Below are positions 44,910-53,043 of a stretch of DNA of 62,641 nt, piece by piece. Under the pieces are notes generated by a model, which saw nothing but the letters and a program-made list of their open reading frames with translations, was not told the origin of the DNA and made no database searches. Made by a program: the position numbers and the translations under genes. Source of the stretch: Polyangiaceae bacterium (GTDB lineage Bacteria; Myxococcota_A; Polyangia; Polyangiales; Polyangiaceae); assembly GCA_013361525.1 (NCBI GenBank), contig JABFXY010000022.1, forward strand, positions 1 through 62,641, written 5' to 3'. Within the stretch, counting starts at the first letter, position 1; every line of letters begins with the position of its first letter.

Positions 44910-45653
44910 TCAGTTCCCCTCTTCGTCCTCGTCCTCGTCGTCTTCTTCGTCCTTCTCGGCGAGCTCCTGCTCGAGCTTCGCGATCGCTTCTTCGCGCTTG
45001 CGCTGCTCGGCAGCGCTGGCTGCCTCTTCGTTCGCGTGCTCGCCCGGGCGGTCCTTGCGGAGCGCTTTGGCTGCTGCTGCACGCGCTTGCTGCACCTTCT
45101 GCAGAAGGGCAGTTTTCGGTGCGATGAGGAGCATCATCGTGCGCTGGTCCATCGTCGGACGCACCTCGATGGTCGCGATGTCCTCGAGCTTCGACATGAT
45201 GCGATCGAGCTGGCTCTGCGCGACCTGCGGGTGCGTTATCTCACGACCGCGGAAGCGGACCGTGAACTTCACCTTGTGTCCCTCTTCGAGGAACGACTGC
45301 GCGGCGCGCGTCTTGAAGTCGAGATCGTGATCGTCCGTCTTCGGGCGAAGCTTGATCTCTTTGGTCTCGAAGGCGGCTGTCTTGATGCGTGTCTCGCGCG
45401 CCTTCTTCTTCTCGTCGTACTTGAACTTGCCGTAGTCGAGGATCTTGCAGACGGGCGGGTCCGCCTTCGGGTTCACCTCGACGAGATCCAAGCCGCGCTC
45501 TTGAGCGCGCTTCAACGCTTCGTGCGTCGCCAGGATCCCGAGCATCTCGCCGTCATCGCCGATGACGCGGACCTCCGGGACGCGGATTCGCTGGTTGATT
45601 CGGATCTGGGGTCCACGTTGTTGCTGGCGAGGGTCGAATCGTCGCATCGACAT
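44910..45653 (-). CDS. infC: Translation initiation factor IF-3 with long acidic C-terminal tail
   Basis: A 247-residue IF-3. Both domains are complete: N-terminal INQRIRVPEVRVIGDDGE and VEVNPKADPPVCKILDYGKF, linker Lys-rich helix, then C-terminal KTDDHDLDFKTRAAQSFL and FRGREITHPQVAQ. About 65 extra residues end in an Asp/Glu-rich tail (EKDEEDDEDEDEEG). Myxococcus xanthus IF-3 (DsgA) has a C-terminal extension of similar size that matters in development. Initiation starts at ATG 45653 here (E. coli uses AUU). It follows thrS at 212 bp; the usual rpmI and rplT do not follow. Confidence 0.96.
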   Translation of the reverse strand: MSMRRFDPRQQQRGPQIRINQRIRVPEVRVIGDDGEMLGILATHEALKRAQERGLDLVEVNPKADPPVCKILDYGKFKYDEKKKARETRIKTAAFETKEIKLRPKTDDHDLDFKTRAAQSFLEEGHKVKFTVRFRGREITHPQVAQSQLDRIMSKLEDIATIEVRPTMDQRTMMLLIAPKTALLQKVQQARAAAAKALRKDRPGEHANEEAASAAEQRKREEAIAKLEQELAEKDEEDDEDEDEEGN

Positions 45654-45785
45654 GCAGGGTCAGGCTCTCCTCGATACGCCCGCGCAATCGCTCGCACGGA
45701 CAGAATCATTTTTCGCGCAATCGCTTGCGCAAACACCAAAACGAGCTCGCGTCACGAGTGTGCGCGAACGACAACATTCACAAAA

Positions 45786-45842
45786 CCGGCGCGAGCCGGA
45801 GCCCACGGAAGCCGGATGAGAGATCATCGCCCGTGGGCCGGC
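45786..45842 (-). promoter_or_regulatory. Two mutually exclusive hairpins in the thrS-infC gap
   Basis: In the mRNA sense, a long stem pairs GCCGG.CCCACGG (45842-45831) with CCGTGGGCTCCGGC (45808-45795). A second stem CCGGC-TCGC-GCCGG (45799-45786) followed by TTTT uses five bases of the first. This is the shape of a terminator/antiterminator pair, upstream of infC. Seen by eye; not energy-tested. Confidence 0.5.
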
Positions 45843-45865
45843 AAGGGTGGTTGACATCGAAGGCG

Positions 45866-47932
45866 TCAAGCGTCGGCGCCCCGCTTCGGTAGCCGTGGCG
45901 CTTTTGCCTCGCGCTCGACGAGCTCGATGAAGGCATCGACGTCCATCGGCCCGAGATCCTTGTTCTGATCGCGCGACCGGGGCGCGACCTGACGGTTCTG
46001 GACCTCTTTGTCGCCCGCTACGGCGATGTACGGCACGCGGGCGAGCCGCGCGGAGCGGATTTTGGCGCCGAGCTTGTCGGGGCTCGTGTCGGCCCGCGCG
46101 CGGAGGCCGCGCGACGTCATCAGCGCCACGAGCTCCTCGGCGTAGGCGTTTTGTTTCTCGCTCACCGTGACGATCGTCACCTGCTCCGGCGCGAGCCACG
46201 TCGGGAACGCGCCGCCCACGTGCTCGATGAGGACCGAGAGGAAGCGCTCGAGCGAGCCCAGGATCGCGCGGTGGAGCATCACCGGCCGGTGCGCCGCGCC
46301 GTCCGCGCCCACGAATTCGAGCTCGAAGCGGGCCGGCATCGCGTAGTCGACCTGGAGCGTGCCGAGCTGCCACGAGCGCTTGAGCGCGTCGTGGATGTGG
46401 AACTCGAGCTTCGGGCCGTAGAACGCGCCTTCACCCTCCGCGATCTCGTAGGGGAGCTTCGCGTCGTCGAGCGCCTTGGCGAGCGCCTTCTCCGCGATGT
46501 CCCATTGCTCGTCGGAGCCGATGCGTTTGTCGGGGCGCGTCGCGAGCTTGATGTCGATGCGCTCGAACCGGAACGCCGCGTACACCTCGTAGAGAAGGCG
46601 GATGAAGCTCTTGATCTCGCCCTCCATCTGATCCGGGCTGCAGAAGATGTGAGCGTCGTCCTGGCAGAAGCTGCGGACGCGCGCGAGGCCGTGCACGACA
46701 CCGCCGCGCTCGTACCGGTGGAGGCGGCCGAAGTCGGCCACGCGCCAGGGCAGCTCGCGGTAGCTCCGGCGCCGGTGCCCGAAGATGAGGCAATGGCTCG
46801 GACAGTTCATCGGCTTGAGGCCGAGCCGCTCCATCTCCGAGAGATGATCGACGACCGCGCGATCGCGCTCGGCGTCTTTCTCTTTGTATTCCTCGTCGTG
46901 CTCGTGAGCGACGCCGACCGAGAGCGCCATCTTCGCCTGATCGAGGTACTCCGCCGTCGTCGGCAGGTACATGTTCTCGCGGTAGTTCGGCAGGTGCCCG
47001 CTCGTCTCGAAGAGGCGCTTGTCGAAGACCTGCGGCGTGTGGACCTCTTCGTAGCCGTAGTCGACGTAGAGGTCGCGCATGAAGGCGACGAGCTGGTTGT
47101 AGACGAACGCGCCCTTCGGCAAGAGGAAGGGCATCGCCGGCGCGTACTCGTGGAACATGAAGAGCTCGAGCTCTTTGCCGAGCTTGCGGTGGTCGCGCTC
47201 CTTCGCTTCTTCGAGGAGCTTGAGGTGCGCCGCGAGATCTTTCTCCGTCGCGAAGCTCGTCCCGTAGATGCGCTGGAGCATCGGGTTGCGCTCGTCGCCG
47301 CGCCAATACGCGCCCGCGACGCTCGTGAGCTTCACCGCGCCGATGAACCCCGTGTCGGGGACGTGTGGGCCTTCACAGAGATCGAGCCACTCCGCCTCGC
47401 GGTGGCCGGCGGCAGAGCCGGGCAGCGAACCATGGCGGTAGAGCGAAATCTCCGCGTCTTGGGGCAGGCGATCGATGTGCTCGCGCTTGTACGTCTCGCC
47501 GAGCTTCTCGAAGAGCTGTTCCGCCTCTTTGCGGGAGATCACCTCGCGAACGAACGGCTTTTTCTTCGCGACGATGTCCTTCATCGCGGCCTCGATCTTC
47601 GCGAGGTCTTCTTCGTTGAACGCGCCCTTCGGCGAGTCGAAGTCGTAATAGAAGCCCGCGTCCGTTGCGGGGCCGAACGTCACCTTCGTTCCGGGAAACA
47701 AACGCTGCACCGCGTCCGCCATGACGTGCGCCGTCGAGTGGCGAATCATCGCGAGGCCTTCGGGATCGGACGCGCGAATCGCCTTTATCTCCGACGAATC
47801 CGCCGGCGTCTCGATGGGCGTGTGCAGATCGACCGTTCGCTGGCCGATGCGTGCGCCGAGTATCGAGCGGTCCTTGGCGATCTCTGCGGCGAGAATCTCG
47901 CGCAGCGTTTTTCGTTCCGGTGCAGGTGCCAT
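45866..47932 (-). CDS. thrS: Threonyl-tRNA synthetase
   Basis: A 688-residue class II synthetase that charges tRNA-Thr. The N-terminal editing domain has HSTAH (65-69), and TGS residues precede it but the first TGS strand is short. The zinc ligands are visible: Cys377 in KPMNCPSHC, His428 in CQDDAHIF and a His in VMLHRAILGS. A 35-40 residue insertion (about 325-365, charged, HEHDEEYKEKDAE) lies between the NYRENMY and MNCPSHC segments, where E. coli has about 14. The C-terminal anticodon-binding domain is complete. ATG 47932 was chosen because the open upstream frame (to 48118) has no synthetase-like residues. Confidence 0.96.
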   Translation of the reverse strand: MAPAPERKTLREILAAEIAKDRSILGARIGQRTVDLHTPIETPADSSEIKAIRASDPEGLAMIRHSTAHVMADAVQRLFPGTKVTFGPATDAGFYYDFDSPKGAFNEEDLAKIEAAMKDIVAKKKPFVREVISRKEAEQLFEKLGETYKREHIDRLPQDAEISLYRHGSLPGSAAGHREAEWLDLCEGPHVPDTGFIGAVKLTSVAGAYWRGDERNPMLQRIYGTSFATEKDLAAHLKLLEEAKERDHRKLGKELELFMFHEYAPAMPFLLPKGAFVYNQLVAFMRDLYVDYGYEEVHTPQVFDKRLFETSGHLPNYRENMYLPTTAEYLDQAKMALSVGVAHEHDEEYKEKDAERDRAVVDHLSEMERLGLKPMNCPSHCLIFGHRRRSYRELPWRVADFGRLHRYERGGVVHGLARVRSFCQDDAHIFCSPDQMEGEIKSFIRLLYEVYAAFRFERIDIKLATRPDKRIGSDEQWDIAEKALAKALDDAKLPYEIAEGEGAFYGPKLEFHIHDALKRSWQLGTLQVDYAMPARFELEFVGADGAAHRPVMLHRAILGSLERFLSVLIEHVGGAFPTWLAPEQVTIVTVSEKQNAYAEELVALMTSRGLRARADTSPDKLGAKIRSARLARVPYIAVAGDKEVQNRQVAPRSRDQNKDLGPMDVDAFIELVEREAKAPRLPKRGADA

Positions 47933-48300
47933 AGAGTGGGATTGACGCGCGGCGCAGCCGCCGTCCTGACGTGGTAGTCGCGGAGCGCGCGTGTGCAAAG
48001 CGGTTCCGCAACGGACGCGTAGGTTACGCCCGTGGCCAACCGCCCCGCGCGAACCCCGGCCCACGCTTGCCACCCTCGACTCAGCAGCCAAAACGCCGCG
48101 GCCGACCCCGGGCCCCATCGCCGCAGGCGATGGGCGCGCGAGGACCGTAAGGCCCGCAGCGCGAGGGAAAGGAGGGGGGCCCCGCCGCGCGAAGCGCGGT
48201 GTGGGGGAGGGGCGCCCGAGCCCCTCCAGCTAAATCGTTCCGCGGGGACATCGAAGTCGCGCAACGGTCAGGCCCGTCAGGCCGGCGGCAGCACGGCACG

Positions 48301-48425
48301 AGCGACGAGCGAAGCGAGGTCGCGAGGAGTCTCGTCCCGCCCCAAGCGACGAGCGAAGCGAGCTCGCGAGGCCTCTCGTCCCGCCCCAAGCGACGAGCGA
48401 AGCGAGCTCGCGAGGCGTCCCAGCC
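48301..48425. repeat. 44-bp tandem repeat, about 2.8 copies
   Basis: Units start at 48301, 48345 and 48389, each opening AGCGACGAGCGAAGCGAG and running through CGCGAGG and CTCGTCCCGCCCCA (last unit cut short). There are no unique spacers, so it is not a CRISPR array. The 975-bp region 47933-48907 that contains it holds no gene I can support; the open frames there are shadows of the repeat and high GC. Confidence 0.88.
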
Positions 48426-48907
48426 GCCGCGAACGAACCGCGAGAGGTTGCAGCATCCCCCACGCCTTCATTCGCGCTTACGACGCAATCCTCCGCCTTC
48501 ACCACGTCGCCCCGATCCCAAGTCCTTGATCCCACGTCGCGCGACCGTCCCTTCGACCCGCGAAACGCGAACGAATCCGGGAGGGACGATGCAACCCCGG
48601 CCGATTCGTTCGCCGGATGGCCTCGGACGATCCGATGCGGAAGCGCCGCGCACCTGCTGCAGGACCGGCCGCCGCCTCCTCCGCACCAGAAGACTCGGCC
48701 GCCCACGAATCCGCGCATCTGCCCGCTGTCTTCGACAGCAGCGCCATCGACGCGGGGCAACGCCGCCGGCGTCGCGGCTCGAGCTCGCGAGGACGCCCGT
48801 CATCCGATGCGACGAGCAAAGCTCGCCCCCGCGTGCCGCCGAGCGAAGCTACTCGTCTCCCGGGTTCGTCGCGGCGTTCACACGCGACGAACCGTCGGGA
48901 ATCTTCG

Positions 48908-48979
<72 letters not shown>

Positions 48980-49135
48980 GTTGTGCTGCCGCTGCTCACC
49001 GGGTCGGGGTGAGCGAGCGCGCGAACTAGTAGTCGCCTCCGTCGGGACTGTCAAGCCGCGTGTACCTTCAAACGTTTCGAGTGTGTCCCCGCGGAGCTTG
49101 CCGACCCACTCGAAAGTGACTAAGCACCCCCGACC

Positions 49136-49555
49136 TTGTCCAACAGCGCACATCTCTTGCAACCCTCGAGCCCCGACGCCGCTCCTGCGCCCGCACAACC
49201 GGGCGGCGGAGGCGGTGGTGGTGGCGGCTTCCTCGGCGGCGGCGGCGCGAGCCTGATCTTCATGCTGCTGCCGGTGCTCCTCATCCTGTTCATGATGCGG
49301 AGCCAGAACAAGAAGCAGAAGGAGATCGAGGGCTCGCTGAAGGCCGGCGACCGCGTCGGCACGCGCGGCGGGGCCATCGGCAAGATCGTCAAGGTGGGCG
49401 AGCGCACCGTGGACCTCGAGCTCGCTCCGGGCGTCACCGTGACGTTCCGCAAAGAGGCGATCGACGGTCTCGACGTGGATCCGAAGGACAAGCCGAAGTC
49501 GAAGCCCGAGGACGACGAAAAGTCGAAGGGCGACAAGGGTAAAGACAAGGGCTGA
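49136..49555 (+). CDS. yajC: Preprotein translocase accessory protein YajC
   Basis: A 139-residue small inner-membrane protein. A Ser/Pro and Gly-rich N-terminus precedes one TM helix (about 39-55, IFMLLPVLLILFMM), then the cytoplasmic KKQKEIEGSLKAGDRVGT and GAIGKIVKV segment, which is the YajC signature, and a charged Lys/Asp tail. YajC joins SecD and SecF and helps late steps of protein translocation. The start is TTG at 49136. It opens the yajC-secD-secF-recJ group (16 bp to secD). Confidence 0.93.
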   Translation: MSNSAHLLQPSSPDAAPAPAQPGGGGGGGGGFLGGGGASLIFMLLPVLLILFMMRSQNKKQKEIEGSLKAGDRVGTRGGAIGKIVKVGERTVDLELAPGVTVTFRKEAIDGLDVDPKDKPKSKPEDDEKSKGDKGKDKG

Positions 49556-49571
49556 AAGATAGAGCTGGGCC

Positions 49572-51716
49572 GTGATCTACACGTATCTGCAGTATGGGCT
49601 CGGCGCGCTTGCCCTCGTCTTCGGGCTCGCCGCCTACGCAGTAAAGAGCAAACGCGCCGTCATGATCTGGGCCGCCGCCGCCAGCGCCGCGGCCGCGTTC
49701 TCCGCGTACAACCACGTGTTCTGGGTCGGCGCGGTCTTCGCGATGATGATCCCGTGGGCGCTCGTCTGTGCGGGCAACTGGGTCGATGCCGCGTGGCGCG
49801 CGAAGGTCGGCCTCTGCGTCTACCTGCTCCTGTCCGCGGTGTTGTGCATCTACCCGACCTACATCGACGAGCGGTTCAACCGGCCCGACGCGGACCCGAG
49901 CTACACGCCGGAGCAGCAAGCCGAGATCGATGAGCGCTCGCGCGATGGTGAGTTCGGGTTCGGGCGCTTCGTCCGCGCGAACATTCCGTTCCGCCTCGTC
50001 CGCGGCCTCGATCTCAAGGGTGGCTACCGCGTCGAGTACGTCGTCGACGTCCAGGAGGCGATCAAGGACAAGCGCGATCGCGCCTACGACAACATCCGCG
50101 TCACGCTCGCGCGCAAGTTCGGCATCACCAAAGAAGACGCGTACCCGACGCCCGCCGAGATCGACAAGCTGAAGGAGCGCGTCGTCCTCTCGAAGCCGAA
50201 GGAAGACGTCGGCAAGCTCTCGCTCGCCTTCACGAACGAAGAAGACGCGAAGGTCATCAACGACGAGTTCAAGAAGCCGTACGTCAGCGAGTACGCGATC
50301 TCTCCGAGCGCGGACCGCAAGACGTTCACCTTCAAGATGACGAAGGACGCCGAAGAGGCGTACCGCAAGCGTGCCGTCGACGAAGCGCGCGAGAAGATCC
50401 ACCGCCGCGTCGACGGCCTGGGTCTGAAGGAAGCGGCCGTTTCCCCGCGTGGCGACTCGATCGTCGTCGAGGTTCCGGGCAGCGATCAGAGCGAGTTCAA
50501 GCGCATCCGCGACACCATCCAGCAGACCGCGCGCCTCGAGTTCAAGCTCCCGGACGACGGGACCGACTTCTTCGGCCCGATGCGGAACAACTGCCCCACC
50601 TGCGAGGCCGAGGGCATCTACTTCGACCAGGACAACGTCCCCGGTTACCCGAACCTCGTCACGAGCGCCGTCCTCATGAAGCGCCCCGGCGAGTCGATGA
50701 AGGACGCGAAGGATCGCTTCAAGGCGTGGGTCACGGCGAACGTCGAGGTCGACGATCTGCACGCGATCGTCTTCGGCAAAGAGACGCGCTTCAACGAGGA
50801 TACCGGCATCCACGACGAGATCGGCTGGCGAACCTTCTACGTGTTCTCCAAGGCCGAGATCACCGGCGACATGATCCAAGAGGCCAGCAAGAGCCGCGAC
50901 GCTTCGAGCGGCGGTCTCGGCGGCTGGCAGGTCAACCTCGAGTTCACCGCGGGTGGCTCGAACGAGTTCGAGCGCATCACCGGCGCGAACGTCGGCAAGC
51001 GCTTCCTCATCATCCTCGACGAGGTCGTCGAGAGCGGCCCGGTCATCAACCAAAAGATCAGCGGCAGCGCGCGCATCACGATGGGCCGCGGCTCACCCGA
51101 GGATCAGCTGCAGAACGCGTCGAACCTCGAGCTCGTCATCAAGTCGGGCGCGCTTCCCGCGCCGATCGAGTTCAAGGGCGAGCAGAAGATCGGCCCGTCG
51201 CTCGGCGCCGACGCCATCAACCAGGGTCTCAAGGGCGCGGGCTTCGGCTTCCTCGCGATCTTCATCGTGATGGTCGTCATCTACGCGCGCGCCGGGATGA
51301 TCGCGAACATCGCGGTGCTCTTCAATCTGCTCCTCCAGATGATGGCGCTCACGATGTTCGGAGCCGCCCTCACGCTGCCCGGTCTCGCGGGCCTCGCCCT
51401 CACCGCCGGCATCGCCGTCGACGCGAACGTTCTCATCAACGAGCGCATCCGCGACGAGCTCCGCGCCGGAAAGAGCTCGAGGCAGGCGGTCGACATCGGC
51501 TACGACCGCGCGTTCAGCGCGATCATCGACGGCCACGTGACGACGTTCATCTCGGGCATCATCCTTCTGCACTACGGCTCGGGCCCGATCAAAGGCTTCG
51601 CGGTCACGCTGATGATCGGCATGATCACGAGCCTCTTCACCGCCGTGATCTGCACGCGCCTCGTCTTCGACTGGGTCGTCCGCTGGCGAAAGGTCAAGCA
51701 GCTCAGCCTCGGCTGA
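49572..51716 (+). CDS. secD: Protein translocase subunit SecD with extra N-terminal TM helices
   Basis: A 714-residue RND-type translocase subunit that, with SecF, uses the proton gradient to pull proteins through SecYEG. Canonical parts: the DLKGGYRVEY motif at about 148-157, the large periplasmic P1 domain, and C-terminal TM helices with GPSLGADAINQGLKGA and ALTAGIAVDANVLINERIR. SecD normally has one TM helix before DLxGG; here three extra hydrophobic segments (about 8-24, 29-46, 50-67) precede the usual one (79-96). The start is GTG at 49572. Confidence 0.95.
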   Translation: MIYTYLQYGLGALALVFGLAAYAVKSKRAVMIWAAAASAAAAFSAYNHVFWVGAVFAMMIPWALVCAGNWVDAAWRAKVGLCVYLLLSAVLCIYPTYIDERFNRPDADPSYTPEQQAEIDERSRDGEFGFGRFVRANIPFRLVRGLDLKGGYRVEYVVDVQEAIKDKRDRAYDNIRVTLARKFGITKEDAYPTPAEIDKLKERVVLSKPKEDVGKLSLAFTNEEDAKVINDEFKKPYVSEYAISPSADRKTFTFKMTKDAEEAYRKRAVDEAREKIHRRVDGLGLKEAAVSPRGDSIVVEVPGSDQSEFKRIRDTIQQTARLEFKLPDDGTDFFGPMRNNCPTCEAEGIYFDQDNVPGYPNLVTSAVLMKRPGESMKDAKDRFKAWVTANVEVDDLHAIVFGKETRFNEDTGIHDEIGWRTFYVFSKAEITGDMIQEASKSRDASSGGLGGWQVNLEFTAGGSNEFERITGANVGKRFLIILDEVVESGPVINQKISGSARITMGRGSPEDQLQNASNLELVIKSGALPAPIEFKGEQKIGPSLGADAINQGLKGAGFGFLAIFIVMVVIYARAGMIANIAVLFNLLLQMMALTMFGAALTLPGLAGLALTAGIAVDANVLINERIRDELRAGKSSRQAVDIGYDRAFSAIIDGHVTTFISGIILLHYGSGPIKGFAVTLMIGMITSLFTAVICTRLVFDWVVRWRKVKQLSLG

Positions 51717-51726
51717 CGGTCAAGCC

Positions 51727-53043
51727 ATGTACATCATCAAGCCCGGCAAGATTTACGACTTCATGGGGATGAGGAAGATCTTCTTCTTCGTCTCCGTCTT
51801 CCTCATCCTCGGCAGCGTCTTCACGTTCTTCGTGCCGGGGCCCAAGTGGGGCACCGACTTCAAGGGCGGCACCGAGCTCATCGTCGCTTTCAAGAAGCCG
51901 GTGGACGCGGGCGAGGTCCGCAAGTCGGTCGAGGAGATCAAGGGCCCCGACGGCGTCGCGCACTTCGAATCGGCCGAGGTCCTCGCCGTTCCCGAGAAGG
52001 CGAATCACTACCTCGTTCGCGTGCAGCAGGTGAGCACGGTCGACGACGCGACCAAAGAGGCGGTGTCGCGCCAGATGTGCTTCGCGGACACGGGCGCACC
52101 CGCCGACTGCACGCCCGAGATCACGCCCACCGAGGTGCGTTTCAGCCCCGGTGGCGAGAAGGTCGTCCTCCGCTACGGCTGGGAGCTTTCGAAGATCGAC
52201 AACGAGACGCTCGACGCCGATCGCAAGACGCCGCGCCAGAAGACGATCGACGAGTCCCTCGCCAACATCGAAAAGCGCATCGCTGGCGTGTCCGGCATCG
52301 CCCTCGTCGAGAAGAACCCGATAACGCTCGTCTCGTCGCGTGACGGCGACGTGAAGGTCGAGGTCCACCTCAAGGGCACCGGCGAGCAGCTGATGGAAGG
52401 CATCCAGAAGCACTTCGGCCCCGAGGTCGCCCCGGAAGAGCCCGTGTCGATCGAGTGGATCGGCCCGAAGGCCGGCGCCGAGCTTCGCAACAGCGCGCTG
52501 AAGAGCATCGGCATCGCGGTCTTCATCATCATGCTCTACATCGCGCTCCGCTTCGATCTGCGGTTCGCGCCGGGCGCGTTCGTCTCGCTCGTCCACGACG
52601 TCACGATCGCGATCGGTGCGATGTGCATCACCCAACGCGAGATCGGCATCTCGACGGTCGCCGCCGTTCTGACGGTCGCGGGCTACACGCTCTCCGACAC
52701 CGTCGTCGTGTACGACCGCATCCGTGAGAACCTCGGCCGGCATCGCGGCATGACGTTCCCGCAGCTCGTCAACCTGTCGGCGTCCGAGATGTTCGGCCGC
52801 ACGATCGTGACGAACCTCACCGTCATCGTCTCGCTGATGATGTTCCTCGTGTTCGGCACGCAGGTCATCCGCGACTTCGCGTTCGTCATGCTCGTCGGCA
52901 CGGTCGTCGGTACCTACTCGTCGATCTACGTCGCGGGTCCGATCACCGAGTGGTGCGATCGTACGTTCTTCGCGAAGCAGGCCGCCGGGAAGGCGAAGGT
53001 CTCCCGTACGCGCGGCCAGAAGCGCGCCGACGCGGTCGTGTGA
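51727..53043 (+). CDS. secF: Protein translocase subunit SecF
   Basis: A 438-residue partner of SecD. TM1 (about 17-37), FKGGTELIVAF, WIGPKAGAELRNSALKSI and AAVLTVAGYTLSDTVVVYDRIREN are standard SecF landmarks, with five more TM helices in the second half. Typical SecF has about 310-330 residues; the extra ~110 are in the first periplasmic domain, which includes CFADTGAPADC with two Cys that could form a disulfide. Starts 10 bp after secD and overlaps recJ by 4 bp (GTGA). Confidence 0.95.
   Translation: MYIIKPGKIYDFMGMRKIFFFVSVFLILGSVFTFFVPGPKWGTDFKGGTELIVAFKKPVDAGEVRKSVEEIKGPDGVAHFESAEVLAVPEKANHYLVRVQQVSTVDDATKEAVSRQMCFADTGAPADCTPEITPTEVRFSPGGEKVVLRYGWELSKIDNETLDADRKTPRQKTIDESLANIEKRIAGVSGIALVEKNPITLVSSRDGDVKVEVHLKGTGEQLMEGIQKHFGPEVAPEEPVSIEWIGPKAGAELRNSALKSIGIAVFIIMLYIALRFDLRFAPGAFVSLVHDVTIAIGAMCITQREIGISTVAAVLTVAGYTLSDTVVVYDRIRENLGRHRGMTFPQLVNLSASEMFGRTIVTNLTVIVSLMMFLVFGTQVIRDFAFVMLVGTVVGTYSSIYVAGPITEWCDRTFFAKQAAGKAKVSRTRGQKRADAVV

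Noticed and set aside
46151..47977. A 608-codon plus-strand frame opposite thrS
   Set aside because: Antisense to a well conserved synthetase and with no recognisable motif.
48301..48425. CRISPR array
   Set aside because: The repeats are directly contiguous with no unique spacers, and no cas gene is present.
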